Source: an uncultured Alistipes sp. (lineage in GTDB: Bacteria; Bacteroidota; Bacteroidia; Bacteroidales; Rikenellaceae). Taken from it: a DNA stretch of 9,093 nt. Location of the stretch: contig CALBKP010000071.1 in assembly GCA_937895825.1 (NCBI GenBank), positions 1 to 9,093 on the forward strand, in the 5' to 3' direction. Shown in pieces: positions 1 to 6,555 of the stretch (position 1 is the stretch's first letter; every line of letters starts with the position of its first letter). The notes beneath the pieces are model-generated. The model had not been told where the DNA came from and searched no databases. It saw only the letters and a program-made list of their open reading frames with translations. The position numbers and the translations under genes were made by a program.

Positions 1-398
1 GCGACCTTCAGTCGGAGCACGAGCGCTACCTCGTTGAGGAGCACTTCAAGCGTCCCGTAATCCTTATCAACTATCCTAAGGAGATCAAGGCCTTCTACAT
101 GAAGCAGAACGATGATGGCAAGACCGTGCGTGCTATGGACGTATTGTTCCCACAGATTGGCGAAATCATCGGTGGCTCGGAGCGTGAGGCCGACTTTGGC
201 AAGCTTTGTGCAAGAGTTGACGAGTTAGGCATGAGCCGTAAGGAGCTGTGGTGGTACCTCGACACACGTCGTTGGGGTTCGGCACCTCACTCGGGCTTTG
301 GCTTGGGCTTCGAGCGTCTGTTGTTGTTCGTTACGGGTATGGGTAACATCCGCGATGTGATTCCTTTCCCACGTACACCGAAGAACGCCGAGTTCTAA
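1..398 (+). CDS. asnS: Asparagine-tRNA ligase, C-terminal part (5' end outside window)
   Basis: Asparaginyl-tRNA synthetase charges tRNA-Asn with asparagine in the cytoplasm. Only the last 131 residues are present; the frame is open from base 3 to the TAA at 396-398, and the first ATG at 99 is internal. The fragment starts DLQSEHERYLVEEHFKRPV, continues through YPKEIKAFYMKQNDDGKTV and VLFPQIGEIIGGSEREADF, and ends with the class II synthetase motif 3 region GFGLGFERLLLFV followed by NIRDVIPFPRTPKNAEF. These blocks are near-diagnostic of AsnRS rather than AspRS or LysRS, and the NAEF ending is typical of the family. The family is about 465 residues long, so roughly two thirds lies upstream. 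The gene is followed by a strong hairpin terminator and then rpoN on the same strand. Confidence 0.97.
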   Translation, partial: DLQSEHERYLVEEHFKRPVILINYPKEIKAFYMKQNDDGKTVRAMDVLFPQIGEIIGGSEREADFGKLCARVDELGMSRKELWWYLDTRRWGSAPHSGFGLGFERLLLFVTGMGNIRDVIPFPRTPKNAEF

Positions 399-407
399 AC
401 CTCCCCG

Positions 408-446
408 AAATGCGAACGACGGCGCGGCCTGTTGTTCGCATTTTTT
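408..446 (+). terminator. Intrinsic terminator after asnS
   Basis: The arms 408-420 (AAATGCGAACGAC) and 431-443 (GTTGTTCGCATTT) pair over 13 positions with one G-U wobble around a 10-base loop. The right arm runs into a stretch of six T (441-446). It begins 10 bases after the asnS stop codon, the classical place for a Rho-independent terminator. The stem ends only about 20 bases before the rpoN start codon. Confidence 0.88.
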
Positions 447-463
447 AATTTAAGATTGTTAGT

Positions 464-1891
464 ATGGCAAACCGACTTCAACAGACTATTTCGCTGCAGA
501 CCAAGATCTCGCCGCAACAGATACAGATGATTAAGCTCCTTGAGCTGCCGACGATGCAGCTCGAGGAGCGCATCAAGCGTGAGATAGAGGAGAATATTGT
601 GTTGGAGGAGGATACCGAGTCAAAGAGCGAGGAGGGCGATGCTCCCGAGAAGATATCCGTAGAGGAGTATATCGGCAAGGAGGATGATACCCCGTCGTAC
701 AAGGCGCGTATAAACAACTTCTCAAAGGACGATAAGCAGCGCCCAGTGTATATCACGGAGGGTCGCTCGCTCGGTGAGTCGCTTATCGAGCAGCTACGCT
801 TCCGCTCGCTCACGGAGGAGGAACTTATCGTGGCGGCTTATATCGTTGGTAGTATCGACGACGATGGCTACCTTAGGCGCGACATGGCATCGCTATCGGA
901 TGACCTCGCCTTTACGCGCGGCATGGATGTCTCGGTCGAGGAGCTCGAACGCATCCTTGGCATCGTGCATGAGTTGGAGCCTGCGGGCATTGGGGCACGC
1001 TCGTTGGAGGAGTGTCTGCTGTTGCAGATGGATCGTCAGTTGCTCGATAGCCATGCGAAGCAGCTTGCCCATAGGATTATATCGTCGCATTTCGAGGCCT
1101 TTGCCAAGAAGCACTACGAGAAGCTGATGGCACGTCTCGGTGTCTCGGAGGATGAGTTCCGCGAGGCTATAGAGTACATACGCACGCTCTCGCCCAAGCC
1201 TGGTAATTTATATACCGAGGGTGGCATAGATGCTGCCCCCTACATCACGCCCGACTTCCTGCTCGACACTACGGATGGTGGCATGCGCCTGCAATTGAAC
1301 TCTGGAGGTATCCCCGAGGTGCGTATCTCGCGCCGTTATCGCGATATGATGCGCGAAATGGTTGCTCCCGACGGCACGGTGAAGGCTGAGGATAGGGAGG
1401 CGGTGCAGTTCGTAAAGTCGAAGATAGATTCGGCAAAATGGTTTATCTCGGCCATAAAGCAGCGTCACGATACGCTTATGCGAACGATGCAGACCATTCT
1501 CGATTTTCAGCGGGATTATTTCGTCGACGGCGATAAAAGCAAGCTTAAGCCAATGATACTAAAGGATATAGCCGACCGTACAGGGCTTGATGTATCGACC
1601 ATTTCGCGTGTGGTTAACAGCAAGCACATACAGACCCCTTTTGGCATAATACTTCTCAAGTCGCTCTTCTCCGAAGGTATGCAGACATCAACGGGTGAGG
1701 AGGTGTCGAGCCACGAGATTAAGACTATCCTTCAGCAGTGTATCGACACCGAGGATAAGCGTCATCCGCTCACGGATGAGAACCTTATGGATATACTCAA
1801 CGAGAAGGGTTATCGCATAGCTCGTCGCACGGTGGCTAAGTATCGTGAGATGTTGGATATCCCAGTTGCCCGCATGCGTAAGCAGATATAA
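464..1891 (+). CDS. rpoN: RNA polymerase sigma-54 factor RpoN
   Basis: Sigma-54 directs RNA polymerase to -24/-12 promoters and needs an AAA+ enhancer-binding activator to open DNA. The 475-residue product has the full family layout. The Gln/Leu-rich activator-interaction region I (about 1-48) contains LQTKISPQQIQMIKLLELP. An acidic region II linker follows (about 49-75, many D/E). The core-binding domain (about 100-300) includes LEPAGIGARSLEECLLLQ near 171-188. The helix-turn-helix region lies near 366-394 (LKDIADRTGLDVSTISRVV). The RpoN box, ARRTVAKYRE, is at 453-462 and contacts the -24 element. Length is normal and no key motif is missing. The ATG at 464 is chosen because MANRLQQTISLQ matches the usual N terminus. 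There is no purine-rich ribosome site, as is common in Bacteroidota. It lies 65 bases after asnS and converges on the outer-membrane protein gene. Confidence 0.98.
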   Translation: MANRLQQTISLQTKISPQQIQMIKLLELPTMQLEERIKREIEENIVLEEDTESKSEEGDAPEKISVEEYIGKEDDTPSYKARINNFSKDDKQRPVYITEGRSLGESLIEQLRFRSLTEEELIVAAYIVGSIDDDGYLRRDMASLSDDLAFTRGMDVSVEELERILGIVHELEPAGIGARSLEECLLLQMDRQLLDSHAKQLAHRIISSHFEAFAKKHYEKLMARLGVSEDEFREAIEYIRTLSPKPGNLYTEGGIDAAPYITPDFLLDTTDGGMRLQLNSGGIPEVRISRRYRDMMREMVAPDGTVKAEDREAVQFVKSKIDSAKWFISAIKQRHDTLMRTMQTILDFQRDYFVDGDKSKLKPMILKDIADRTGLDVSTISRVVNSKHIQTPFGIILLKSLFSEGMQTSTGEEVSSHEIKTILQQCIDTEDKRHPLTDENLMDILNEKGYRIARRTVAKYREMLDIPVARMRKQI

Positions 1892-1906
1892 TGTGTGAGG
1901 AGATAA

Positions 1907-1943
1907 ACAAGAGAGCCTGTCTGATGCATAGACAGGCTCTTGT
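1907..1943. terminator. Bidirectional hairpin terminator between rpoN and the OmpP1/FadL-like gene
   Basis: The arms 1907-1922 and 1930-1943 form a 9-bp stem (AGCCTGTCT / AGACAGGCT), then a 2-base bulge, then 5 more pairs (ACAAG / CTTGT), around a 7-base loop. It starts 15 bases after the rpoN stop and ends 16 bases before the stop of the convergent gene, so it can serve both. T-rich sequence after the stem is short on either strand (TGTTGTATA on +, CTTGTTTAT on -). The call therefore rests mainly on stem strength and position. Confidence 0.82.
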
Positions 1944-1959
1944 TGTATATAGCGGTGGG

Positions 1960-3678
1960 TTAGAAGCGGAAGCCAACCGTGACAACCGCCATGTGACGCT
2001 TGGTCTTGGTAGAGAACAGACGGCTCTCGATATCCATCTCGGGGTATAAGCTGTCGATAGCGTAGAATGTCTGATGGCTGCTATAATTCGTCGTGCTAAA
2101 CTGGTAGGCGAAATCGAGGTATACTATTTTGTTGAGCTGAAGACCAAAGCCTGCGCTTACGATGCTCTGTTCGGTGGGCATCTGGTGGCCAGCAATGATA
2201 TCCTCGTAATCCTCGCGTAGAGTTGATCCACTCCAAATGTAACCGGCACGTACGGGGAGGAATGGCAGAACATAGACCTCGGCACCCACGCGCACGGTGC
2301 TACCACCCTTGAAGATCTCCTTCATCGTAGATGTGTAGCTAAGACCAGCGATTGATGAGCCCGTAAGACGTGTTGACTGATACCAGCTACGCTCGTAGTC
2401 GGCCGAGATGATGACACGCTTGGCGATGGTTGCTGCAGCGCCCAAGAGTAGGCGTGAGGGTGAGCGGAATCTCCACGAGTTAGGGCCCGCATCCTCCCAG
2501 ATGCCTGAGTATACATTGTCGTACATGTATTTATTAGGGCCAATGAGGTAGTTGTCGGGGTTGTTGCCCGCGCTATATGTGCGTGACCACATCTCAAGGT
2601 CGTAGCGCATGGACACATTATACCACGTAGGCGAGTGGTAGGCAACGCCTATACGTAACCACTCGAGCGGCAGTGCCGTAATACCGATCTTGAAGTTGAT
2701 ACCCGAGCCCGAGATATTTGTGCGCTGAAGGTAGTCCATATACTCAAGCTGATAGGGGTACTCCTCGCCGCTGGGATACTGACCATCTGCATAGATGTAA
2801 TCTTCGCCATAGAAGACATTGCGGCGGTAGCGTACATCCTGCATGCCAATTGAGGCACCTACGTAGATGTAGTCTTTGAAGTTCATGCCGAAGGTCAAGG
2901 CATACTCGCCGATGCAGCCGCGTGTCTCTACGGATGAGAACTGGTCGATGGTAGCGTCGGGCGAGATGCGGTCGATGAACCAGCCCTGCTCATCGTGGTT
3001 GAGAAGGCCATTCTTGTAAGCTGCAACGGGGCCCCAGTAGTATGGGTCGTTGCCAAAGTACATCTTACCCTCCTCGGTAGTCTGCAGCCCATCGACATTT
3101 GCCAAGGTGCAGAATACGTTAGCCATAGACTCGGTGGCAGCATTGCCATACGAGGCATTTAGCATATTCTGGTTAAAGTCGGCAATGCGATTATAGACGA
3201 GACCGAGGTTGAGGTTTGTTAGAGTTCCCGTGCTACGGAATACACTGAATACACCACCAGCACTCGACATGCCAAAGCGCTCGGTGTGATCCTTGAATTC
3301 CTGCTCCTTCTTAGGTACACCGATGTAGAACGAGTCGCTATTCTTCGTAGGACTCTTGGTAAACTGCATCATGAGTGAGAGACTAACGTTATTACCGTTA
3401 TGTGCACCATTTTTATCCATTACATACATGCCAATACCTGCGGGGTTGAGCGATGCCGACACCATATCTGCACCCAATGCTGTAAAGGCGTTACCCATGG
3501 CCATCGAGCGGGCAGTGCCGTAGTTGTGCGACGTGAAGCTGAGGTTGTAGAGGTCGCCCCAGCTGATTATGTCGTTGTCGAAGTTTACGCCTCCGAAGTT
3601 TACACCTTGAGCCGAGGTTACCGTGATGGTTGTCAGCGAGATAAGTGCAGAGGCTAAAATGGTATAAATTTTTCTCAT
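1960..3678 (-). CDS. OmpP1/FadL-family outer-membrane transport protein
   Basis: Predicted 572-residue outer-membrane beta-barrel of the OmpP1/FadL/TodX type, a family that lets hydrophobic compounds cross the outer membrane; Bacteroidota members are often loosely named hemin receptors. The ATG at 3678 is chosen because it begins a clean signal peptide (MRKIYTILASALISLTTITV, then TSA before Q24). An in-frame TTG upstream at 3714 would bury it. Mature residues 51-85 carry the family's N-terminal hatch-like signature HNYGTARSMAMGNAFTALGA followed by SLNPAGIGMY. The rest alternates aromatic and polar residues as in barrel strands, and the chain ends MAVVTVGFRF with the terminal Phe expected for BAM-dependent insertion. 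It follows the lipoprotein gene by 78 bases, with a hairpin between, and converges on rpoN. The substrate cannot be read from sequence. Confidence 0.85.
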   Translation of the reverse strand: MRKIYTILASALISLTTITVTSAQGVNFGGVNFDNDIISWGDLYNLSFTSHNYGTARSMAMGNAFTALGADMVSASLNPAGIGMYVMDKNGAHNGNNVSLSLMMQFTKSPTKNSDSFYIGVPKKEQEFKDHTERFGMSSAGGVFSVFRSTGTLTNLNLGLVYNRIADFNQNMLNASYGNAATESMANVFCTLANVDGLQTTEEGKMYFGNDPYYWGPVAAYKNGLLNHDEQGWFIDRISPDATIDQFSSVETRGCIGEYALTFGMNFKDYIYVGASIGMQDVRYRRNVFYGEDYIYADGQYPSGEEYPYQLEYMDYLQRTNISGSGINFKIGITALPLEWLRIGVAYHSPTWYNVSMRYDLEMWSRTYSAGNNPDNYLIGPNKYMYDNVYSGIWEDAGPNSWRFRSPSRLLLGAAATIAKRVIISADYERSWYQSTRLTGSSIAGLSYTSTMKEIFKGGSTVRVGAEVYVLPFLPVRAGYIWSGSTLREDYEDIIAGHQMPTEQSIVSAGFGLQLNKIVYLDFAYQFSTTNYSSHQTFYAIDSLYPEMDIESRLFSTKTKRHMAVVTVGFRF

Positions 3679-3712
3679 ACTAACTGGTTTTACTGCTTTG
3701 ATATCTATTGAC

Positions 3713-3747
3713 AAGGAGCATGCCGCTCTGTGTGCGACATACTCCTT
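3713..3747 (-). terminator. Hairpin between the lipoprotein gene and the OmpP1/FadL-like gene
   Basis: On the - strand the arms AAGGAGTATGTCGC (3747-3734) and GCGGCATGCTCCTT (3726-3713) pair over all 14 positions, with two G-U wobbles, around a 7-base loop. On the + strand the same two positions become A-C mismatches, so the structure favours RNA made from the - strand. It begins 9 bases after the lipoprotein stop codon. There is no T run after the stem, so it may be a weak terminator, an attenuator, or a 3'-end stabiliser within one transcript. Confidence 0.6.
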
Positions 3748-3756
3748 ATACGTTGC

Positions 3757-4977
3757 TTAGCGTCGTGATGATGTGCTGCCGCCACCACTGCGACTGCCTC
3801 CGCCACTACGTGTGCCGCCACCAGAGAACGAGCCAGAGCCAGACGAGCGGTTGTATCCCGATCCGCTATTTACCATGCCGTCGCGTCCCGATGATGAGCG
3901 GTTGTAGTTTGAGTTGTTGTTAGTCGAACCGCTACGATTCGATAGACCAGTGCCCGTGCGGAAGTGGTTGCTATGCTGTGCATTGCTTGACGTACGGTCG
4001 TTGCGTGTCACGCGCTCCGACGTGTTGTTGCGATTGCCCGTAGGCTTTGTAGGAGCTACGCCGTTATTGCCCGGAGCGTATGTTCTACGGTCGTTATAAC
4101 CCGTGCTCACGGCACCACGGCCGCCGCTGCCACCACGACTGCCCGATGTGCCGAAGTTACGATTCGACGTGGGTGATGTGTAGCGTGAAGCTGTATGATG
4201 GCGGTCACCATTCATGTTGTGGTCGTGACCTCCTCCAGGGCCATGGCCAGGACGATGCTGTGGGGGCATCGGTGGGTGGTGTGGGTGAGGAGGATAGGGG
4301 TAGTAGCCTGGGTAATACGGATAGTAACCAGGGTAGTAGGGGTAATATCCTGGGTAGTAGTACGGATTGTAGCAAATCGTCCAGTTCCAGTCGTACCACG
4401 AGTAGCGAGGATAGCCCCACCATGAGTAGTAGAAGGGATCTACGTACATGTTCCAGCCATAAGTCCAAGGCGAAGCATAGATGCCAAATGTAACGTTCGT
4501 AGCACCCCACGAGCCAAACATCGAAGTAATGTACTTAGGCTCAACCCATACCTGATCGCCCGAGACCATCACGTTGTAGAACGCAGGGTCGTAGGCCGAG
4601 GCGTAGAACATAGCGTCGCGCATCGACAGGTCGTAGTAGGTCATAGGCATACGATACGTTGGCGAGTTGAAACCGTAGAGACGACGTGCGTAGGCACTCT
4701 CGTAGTCTGTGGCAAGTACCGAGGTGAACGATGGATCCTCGCTCATCATAGCGTTGTACTCCGCCTCGGCGATCATGGCCTCATACTTAGCCTTACGAGC
4801 CTCAGCCTGCGCCTTCTCTGCCTCGGCCATGGCGGTAAGCTCGCGTGCCACTGTCTCGCGGTTATCGGTTCTATACAGATCATTTGATCCATACGTCGAC
4901 GAGTTCATCATCGCCGTACAGCTTCCGAGTAGCATAGCCACCAGAGCCATCGTTATTATACCAATTGATCGTTTCAT
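3757..4977 (-). CDS. Putative lipoprotein with Tyr/Pro heptad repeats and a disordered tail
   Basis: I do not recognise the family. The 406-residue product starts with a lipoprotein signal peptide, MKRSIGIITMALVAMLLGSC, with lipobox LGSC and acylated Cys20. Zones in order: an Ala/Glu/Lys-rich, probably helical or coiled segment (about 40-80); a Tyr/Trp-rich region (about 105-206) that looks folded; three tandem copies of YYPGYYP at 207-227; a Pro/His/Gly-rich stretch (229-251); and a Ser/Asn/Gly/Arg-rich low-complexity tail (about 262-406) ending in repeated SGGG units and SSRR. Residues after Cys20 (TAMMNSST) lack the acidic surface-export signal described in some Bacteroidota, so either an inner-leaflet or a surface location is possible. 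A promoter match lies 33 bases upstream of the ATG. A cell-envelope role is inferred from the lipobox and the porin-like neighbour. Confidence 0.75.
   Translation of the reverse strand: MKRSIGIITMALVAMLLGSCTAMMNSSTYGSNDLYRTDNRETVARELTAMAEAEKAQAEARKAKYEAMIAEAEYNAMMSEDPSFTSVLATDYESAYARRLYGFNSPTYRMPMTYYDLSMRDAMFYASAYDPAFYNVMVSGDQVWVEPKYITSMFGSWGATNVTFGIYASPWTYGWNMYVDPFYYSWWGYPRYSWYDWNWTICYNPYYYPGYYPYYPGYYPYYPGYYPYPPHPHHPPMPPQHRPGHGPGGGHDHNMNGDRHHTASRYTSPTSNRNFGTSGSRGGSGGRGAVSTGYNDRRTYAPGNNGVAPTKPTGNRNNTSERVTRNDRTSSNAQHSNHFRTGTGLSNRSGSTNNNSNYNRSSSGRDGMVNSGSGYNRSSGSGSFSGGGTRSGGGSRSGGGSTSSRR
4297..4359 (-). repeat. Three tandem 21-bp units encoding YYPGYYP
   Basis: Three contiguous 21-base units encode YYPGYYP at residues 207-213, 214-220 and 221-227 of the lipoprotein. 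The units differ at synonymous positions (for example Pro CCT, CCA and Gly variation) while the peptide is identical. This suggests the copies are not brand new and that the peptide sequence has been kept by selection. The repeat unit is a multiple of three, so copy number could change without a frameshift. Confidence 0.9.
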
Positions 4978-5009
4978 AATATCTAAATGTTAGTTTCCTT
5001 TTACTATAA

Positions 5010-5017
5010 CAAAGTTA
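5010..5017 (-). promoter_or_regulatory. Bacteroidota-type -7 promoter element upstream of the lipoprotein gene
   Basis: Read on the - strand, 5017-5010 is TAACTTTG, an exact match to the Bacteroidota -7 consensus TAnnTTTG recognised by the primary sigma factor of this phylum. It would place the transcription start near 5003, giving a leader of about 26 bases before the ATG at 4977. At the expected -33 position (about 5038-5043) I see only a partial match (GGTTCGC instead of TTTG). The element sits in the 135-base gap after recR, so the lipoprotein gene probably starts its own transcript. Confidence 0.55.
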
Positions 5018-5051
5018 ACTCTCTGCATAATCTTTGCGAACCACTTTTAGT

Positions 5052-5082
5052 GTGAGTCGCCCAAGATGCAGGGTGAATCGCC
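5052..5082. repeat. Pair of 10-bp direct repeats upstream of the lipoprotein promoter
   Basis: GTGAGTCGCC (5052-5061) and GTGAATCGCC (5073-5082) match at 9 of 10 bases and start exactly 21 bases apart, about two helical turns. They lie just upstream of the -7 element at 5010-5017, in non-coding DNA between recR and the lipoprotein gene. A same-face binding site for an activator or response regulator is one reading. A 10-base near-repeat could also occur by chance in a gap this size. Confidence 0.4.
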
Positions 5083-5112
5083 TATTGTAGTCGGTAAAGT
5101 GTCATATTTTAG

Positions 5113-5712
5113 CTACTTCGCCACCTCGCGGCGGTTTATCAGCGCGTGGGTTATCGTTAGCTCGTCGACATACTCCAGCTCGTCACCAAAGCCAATGCCA
5201 CGGGCTATCGTCGTAACCCTAACATCGGGGAAGGCTTTCAGGCGGCTAAGTAGATAGAAGAGCGTGGTCTCGCCCTCTACCGAGGTAGAGATTGCGATGA
5301 TAACCTCCTTAATTTCTCCCGTTAGTAGCTTGTCGCACAGTAGGTCGATCTTTAGATCCGACGGGCCTATGCCCTGCATCGGTGAGATAACGCCTCCAAG
5401 TACGTGGTACATGCCGTGGTACTGCCCCGTGTTCTCTATCGACATAAGATCCTGCACCTGCTCCACAACGCATATCAGCGAGCGGTCGCGTCGCTCATCG
5501 CAACATATCGGACACAGATCGCTATCCGAAAGGTTGTTACAACTGCGGCAGTAGCGAATGTCGTGCCGAAAACGTGCGATGCTGCTCGAGAGCGAATCTA
5601 CGGTCTCGGGCTCCATCTTCAGGATGTGCATAGCCAGGCGTAGTGCCGTGCGGCGACCGATGCCAGGGAGTCGCTGAAGCTCGCTACATACATTCTCTAA
5701 TAGTCGTGACAT
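5113..5712 (-). CDS. recR: Recombination mediator protein RecR
   Basis: RecR works with RecO (and RecF) in the cytoplasm to load RecA onto SSB-coated single-stranded DNA at gaps and stalled forks. The 199-residue product is the usual family length (about 200) and has every expected part. The N-terminal helix-hairpin-helix contains LQRLPGIGRRTALRLA (12-27). A four-cysteine zinc finger uses C55, C58, C67 and C70 (CRSC and CPIC). The Toprim domain starts at CVVEQVQDLM (81-90, with acidic E84) and continues through ENTGQYHGMYHVLGG and ISPMQGIGPSDL. The C-terminal conserved segment is TTIARGIGFGDELEYVDELT (167-186). An extra Cys71 directly follows the zinc-finger cysteines. The gene starts 12 bases after the batE stop, so it is probably the last gene of a batD-batE-recR operon. 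Confidence 0.97.
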   Translation of the reverse strand: MSRLLENVCSELQRLPGIGRRTALRLAMHILKMEPETVDSLSSSIARFRHDIRYCRSCNNLSDSDLCPICCDERRDRSLICVVEQVQDLMSIENTGQYHGMYHVLGGVISPMQGIGPSDLKIDLLCDKLLTGEIKEVIIAISTSVEGETTLFYLLSRLKAFPDVRVTTIARGIGFGDELEYVDELTITHALINRREVAK

Positions 5713-5724
5713 CGCACTATAAAG

Positions 5725-6552
5725 TTAAATCTCCTCAATATTTGCCTCACGAATCCAACCCTTCTCACCATCGGCAAAGAGTATCTCGCACCAGCTGTCG
5801 TGGTTGCGTAGTACCTCTACGGTGACACCCTGCGACGGACGACGGATAATCTTCGATGCGCTATCGGGCGATGCGTGTACGGGCGTTGTGTCGTTGCAGA
5901 TGACCACGGCGCGGTTATCCTCATTTACAGCCGAGCGACTTGATATGGCTAATGCCGTGGCGAGGATAAAGACAATGGCTGCAATGATGGCAATGAAGAA
6001 GCCCGCCTTGCGTAGCACGATACGCTCCGAGAGGAGGTATAGTAGCGTGAGCGTCAACGTTATGACAAGAGTCACGATTGATATCACGACCCAGCCGTTC
6101 GAGGTGGTCATATTGCGTAGCGCAAGCCAAATGTTCGTTAGGAATGCATTGGGCACTGCCTCCGTGTCGTTTGTATGGTCGATGGCCAAGTCGAGGTTGT
6201 AGCGTGCATCCTCCATTGCGGGGTTGAGTCTTAGGGCGCGGTGGTAGTTAAGTATTGCGCGGCCGAGCTCGCCGTGGCTAAATGGACGTGATGTGCCAGG
6301 GGTCTGTTGCTGGCCTAACTTGAAGTATGCGCCTGCGAGGTTGTAATATACGTCGGCCGAGGCCTCATCGAGGGCAATAATCTGCTCGAAGAGCTCAACT
6401 GCGCGACCATAGTCGCCACCCTGGTAAGCGGCAGTAGCCTCAGCCCAGTACGCCTCGGATGTTGTGCGGGCATCGGCAGCGTGGCTTGCTGCAGGTACCA
6501 GGAGCATGAGTCCTACCGCCATAATACCTATTATCTTATATATAGCTTTCAT
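5725..6552 (-). CDS. batE: BatE-like membrane protein: TPR repeats, two membrane helices, SH3 domain
   Basis: The 275-residue product matches the BatE layout of Bacteroidota aerotolerance (Bat) loci. It has a signal peptide (1 to about 25, ending ASHA), a TPR at about 33-62 (AYWAEATAAYQGGDYGRAVE), a second TPR at about 66-112 (DVYYNLAGAYFKLG, then LGRAILNYHRALRLNP), two transmembrane helices (about 153-174 and 183-204), and a C-terminal bacterial SH3 domain (about 214-271: VHASPDSASKIIRRPSQGV, then GWIREANIEEI). With a cleaved signal peptide, the TPRs and SH3 domain would both lie in the periplasm. The second TPR has about 15 extra residues (81-95, QQQTPGTSRPFSHGE) between its helices. The start is 3 bases after the batD stop, suggesting translational coupling. 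The Bat system's exact function is unsettled; roles in oxidative stress and envelope integrity have been proposed. Confidence 0.88.
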   Translation of the reverse strand: MKAIYKIIGIMAVGLMLLVPAASHAADARTTSEAYWAEATAAYQGGDYGRAVELFEQIIALDEASADVYYNLAGAYFKLGQQQTPGTSRPFSHGELGRAILNYHRALRLNPAMEDARYNLDLAIDHTNDTEAVPNAFLTNIWLALRNMTTSNGWVVISIVTLVITLTLTLLYLLSERIVLRKAGFFIAIIAAIVFILATALAISSRSAVNEDNRAVVICNDTTPVHASPDSASKIIRRPSQGVTVEVLRNHDSWCEILFADGEKGWIREANIEEI

Positions 6553-6555
6553 CGT

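Noticed and set aside
774..1127. Open frame of 117 codons inside rpoN in another frame
   Set aside because: It overlaps a fully conserved rpoN coding region; the translation is Ser/Arg-rich and resembles no protein.
1129..1145. TGGCACG as a possible sigma-54 promoter -24 element
   Set aside because: It lies inside the rpoN coding sequence and lacks the TTGC -12 element at the required spacing. I found no convincing sigma-54 site in the window.
3679..3714. In-frame TTG extension of the OmpP1/FadL-like gene
   Set aside because: It would add 12 polar/charged residues before a typical signal peptide and overlap the intergenic hairpin; the ATG at 3678 fits an exported protein.
4080..4493. Open frame of 137 codons on the + strand opposite the lipoprotein
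   Set aside because: It is a by-product of the repetitive Tyr/Pro/Gly/Ser-coding DNA on the other strand, and its translation is compositionally odd with no recognisable domain.
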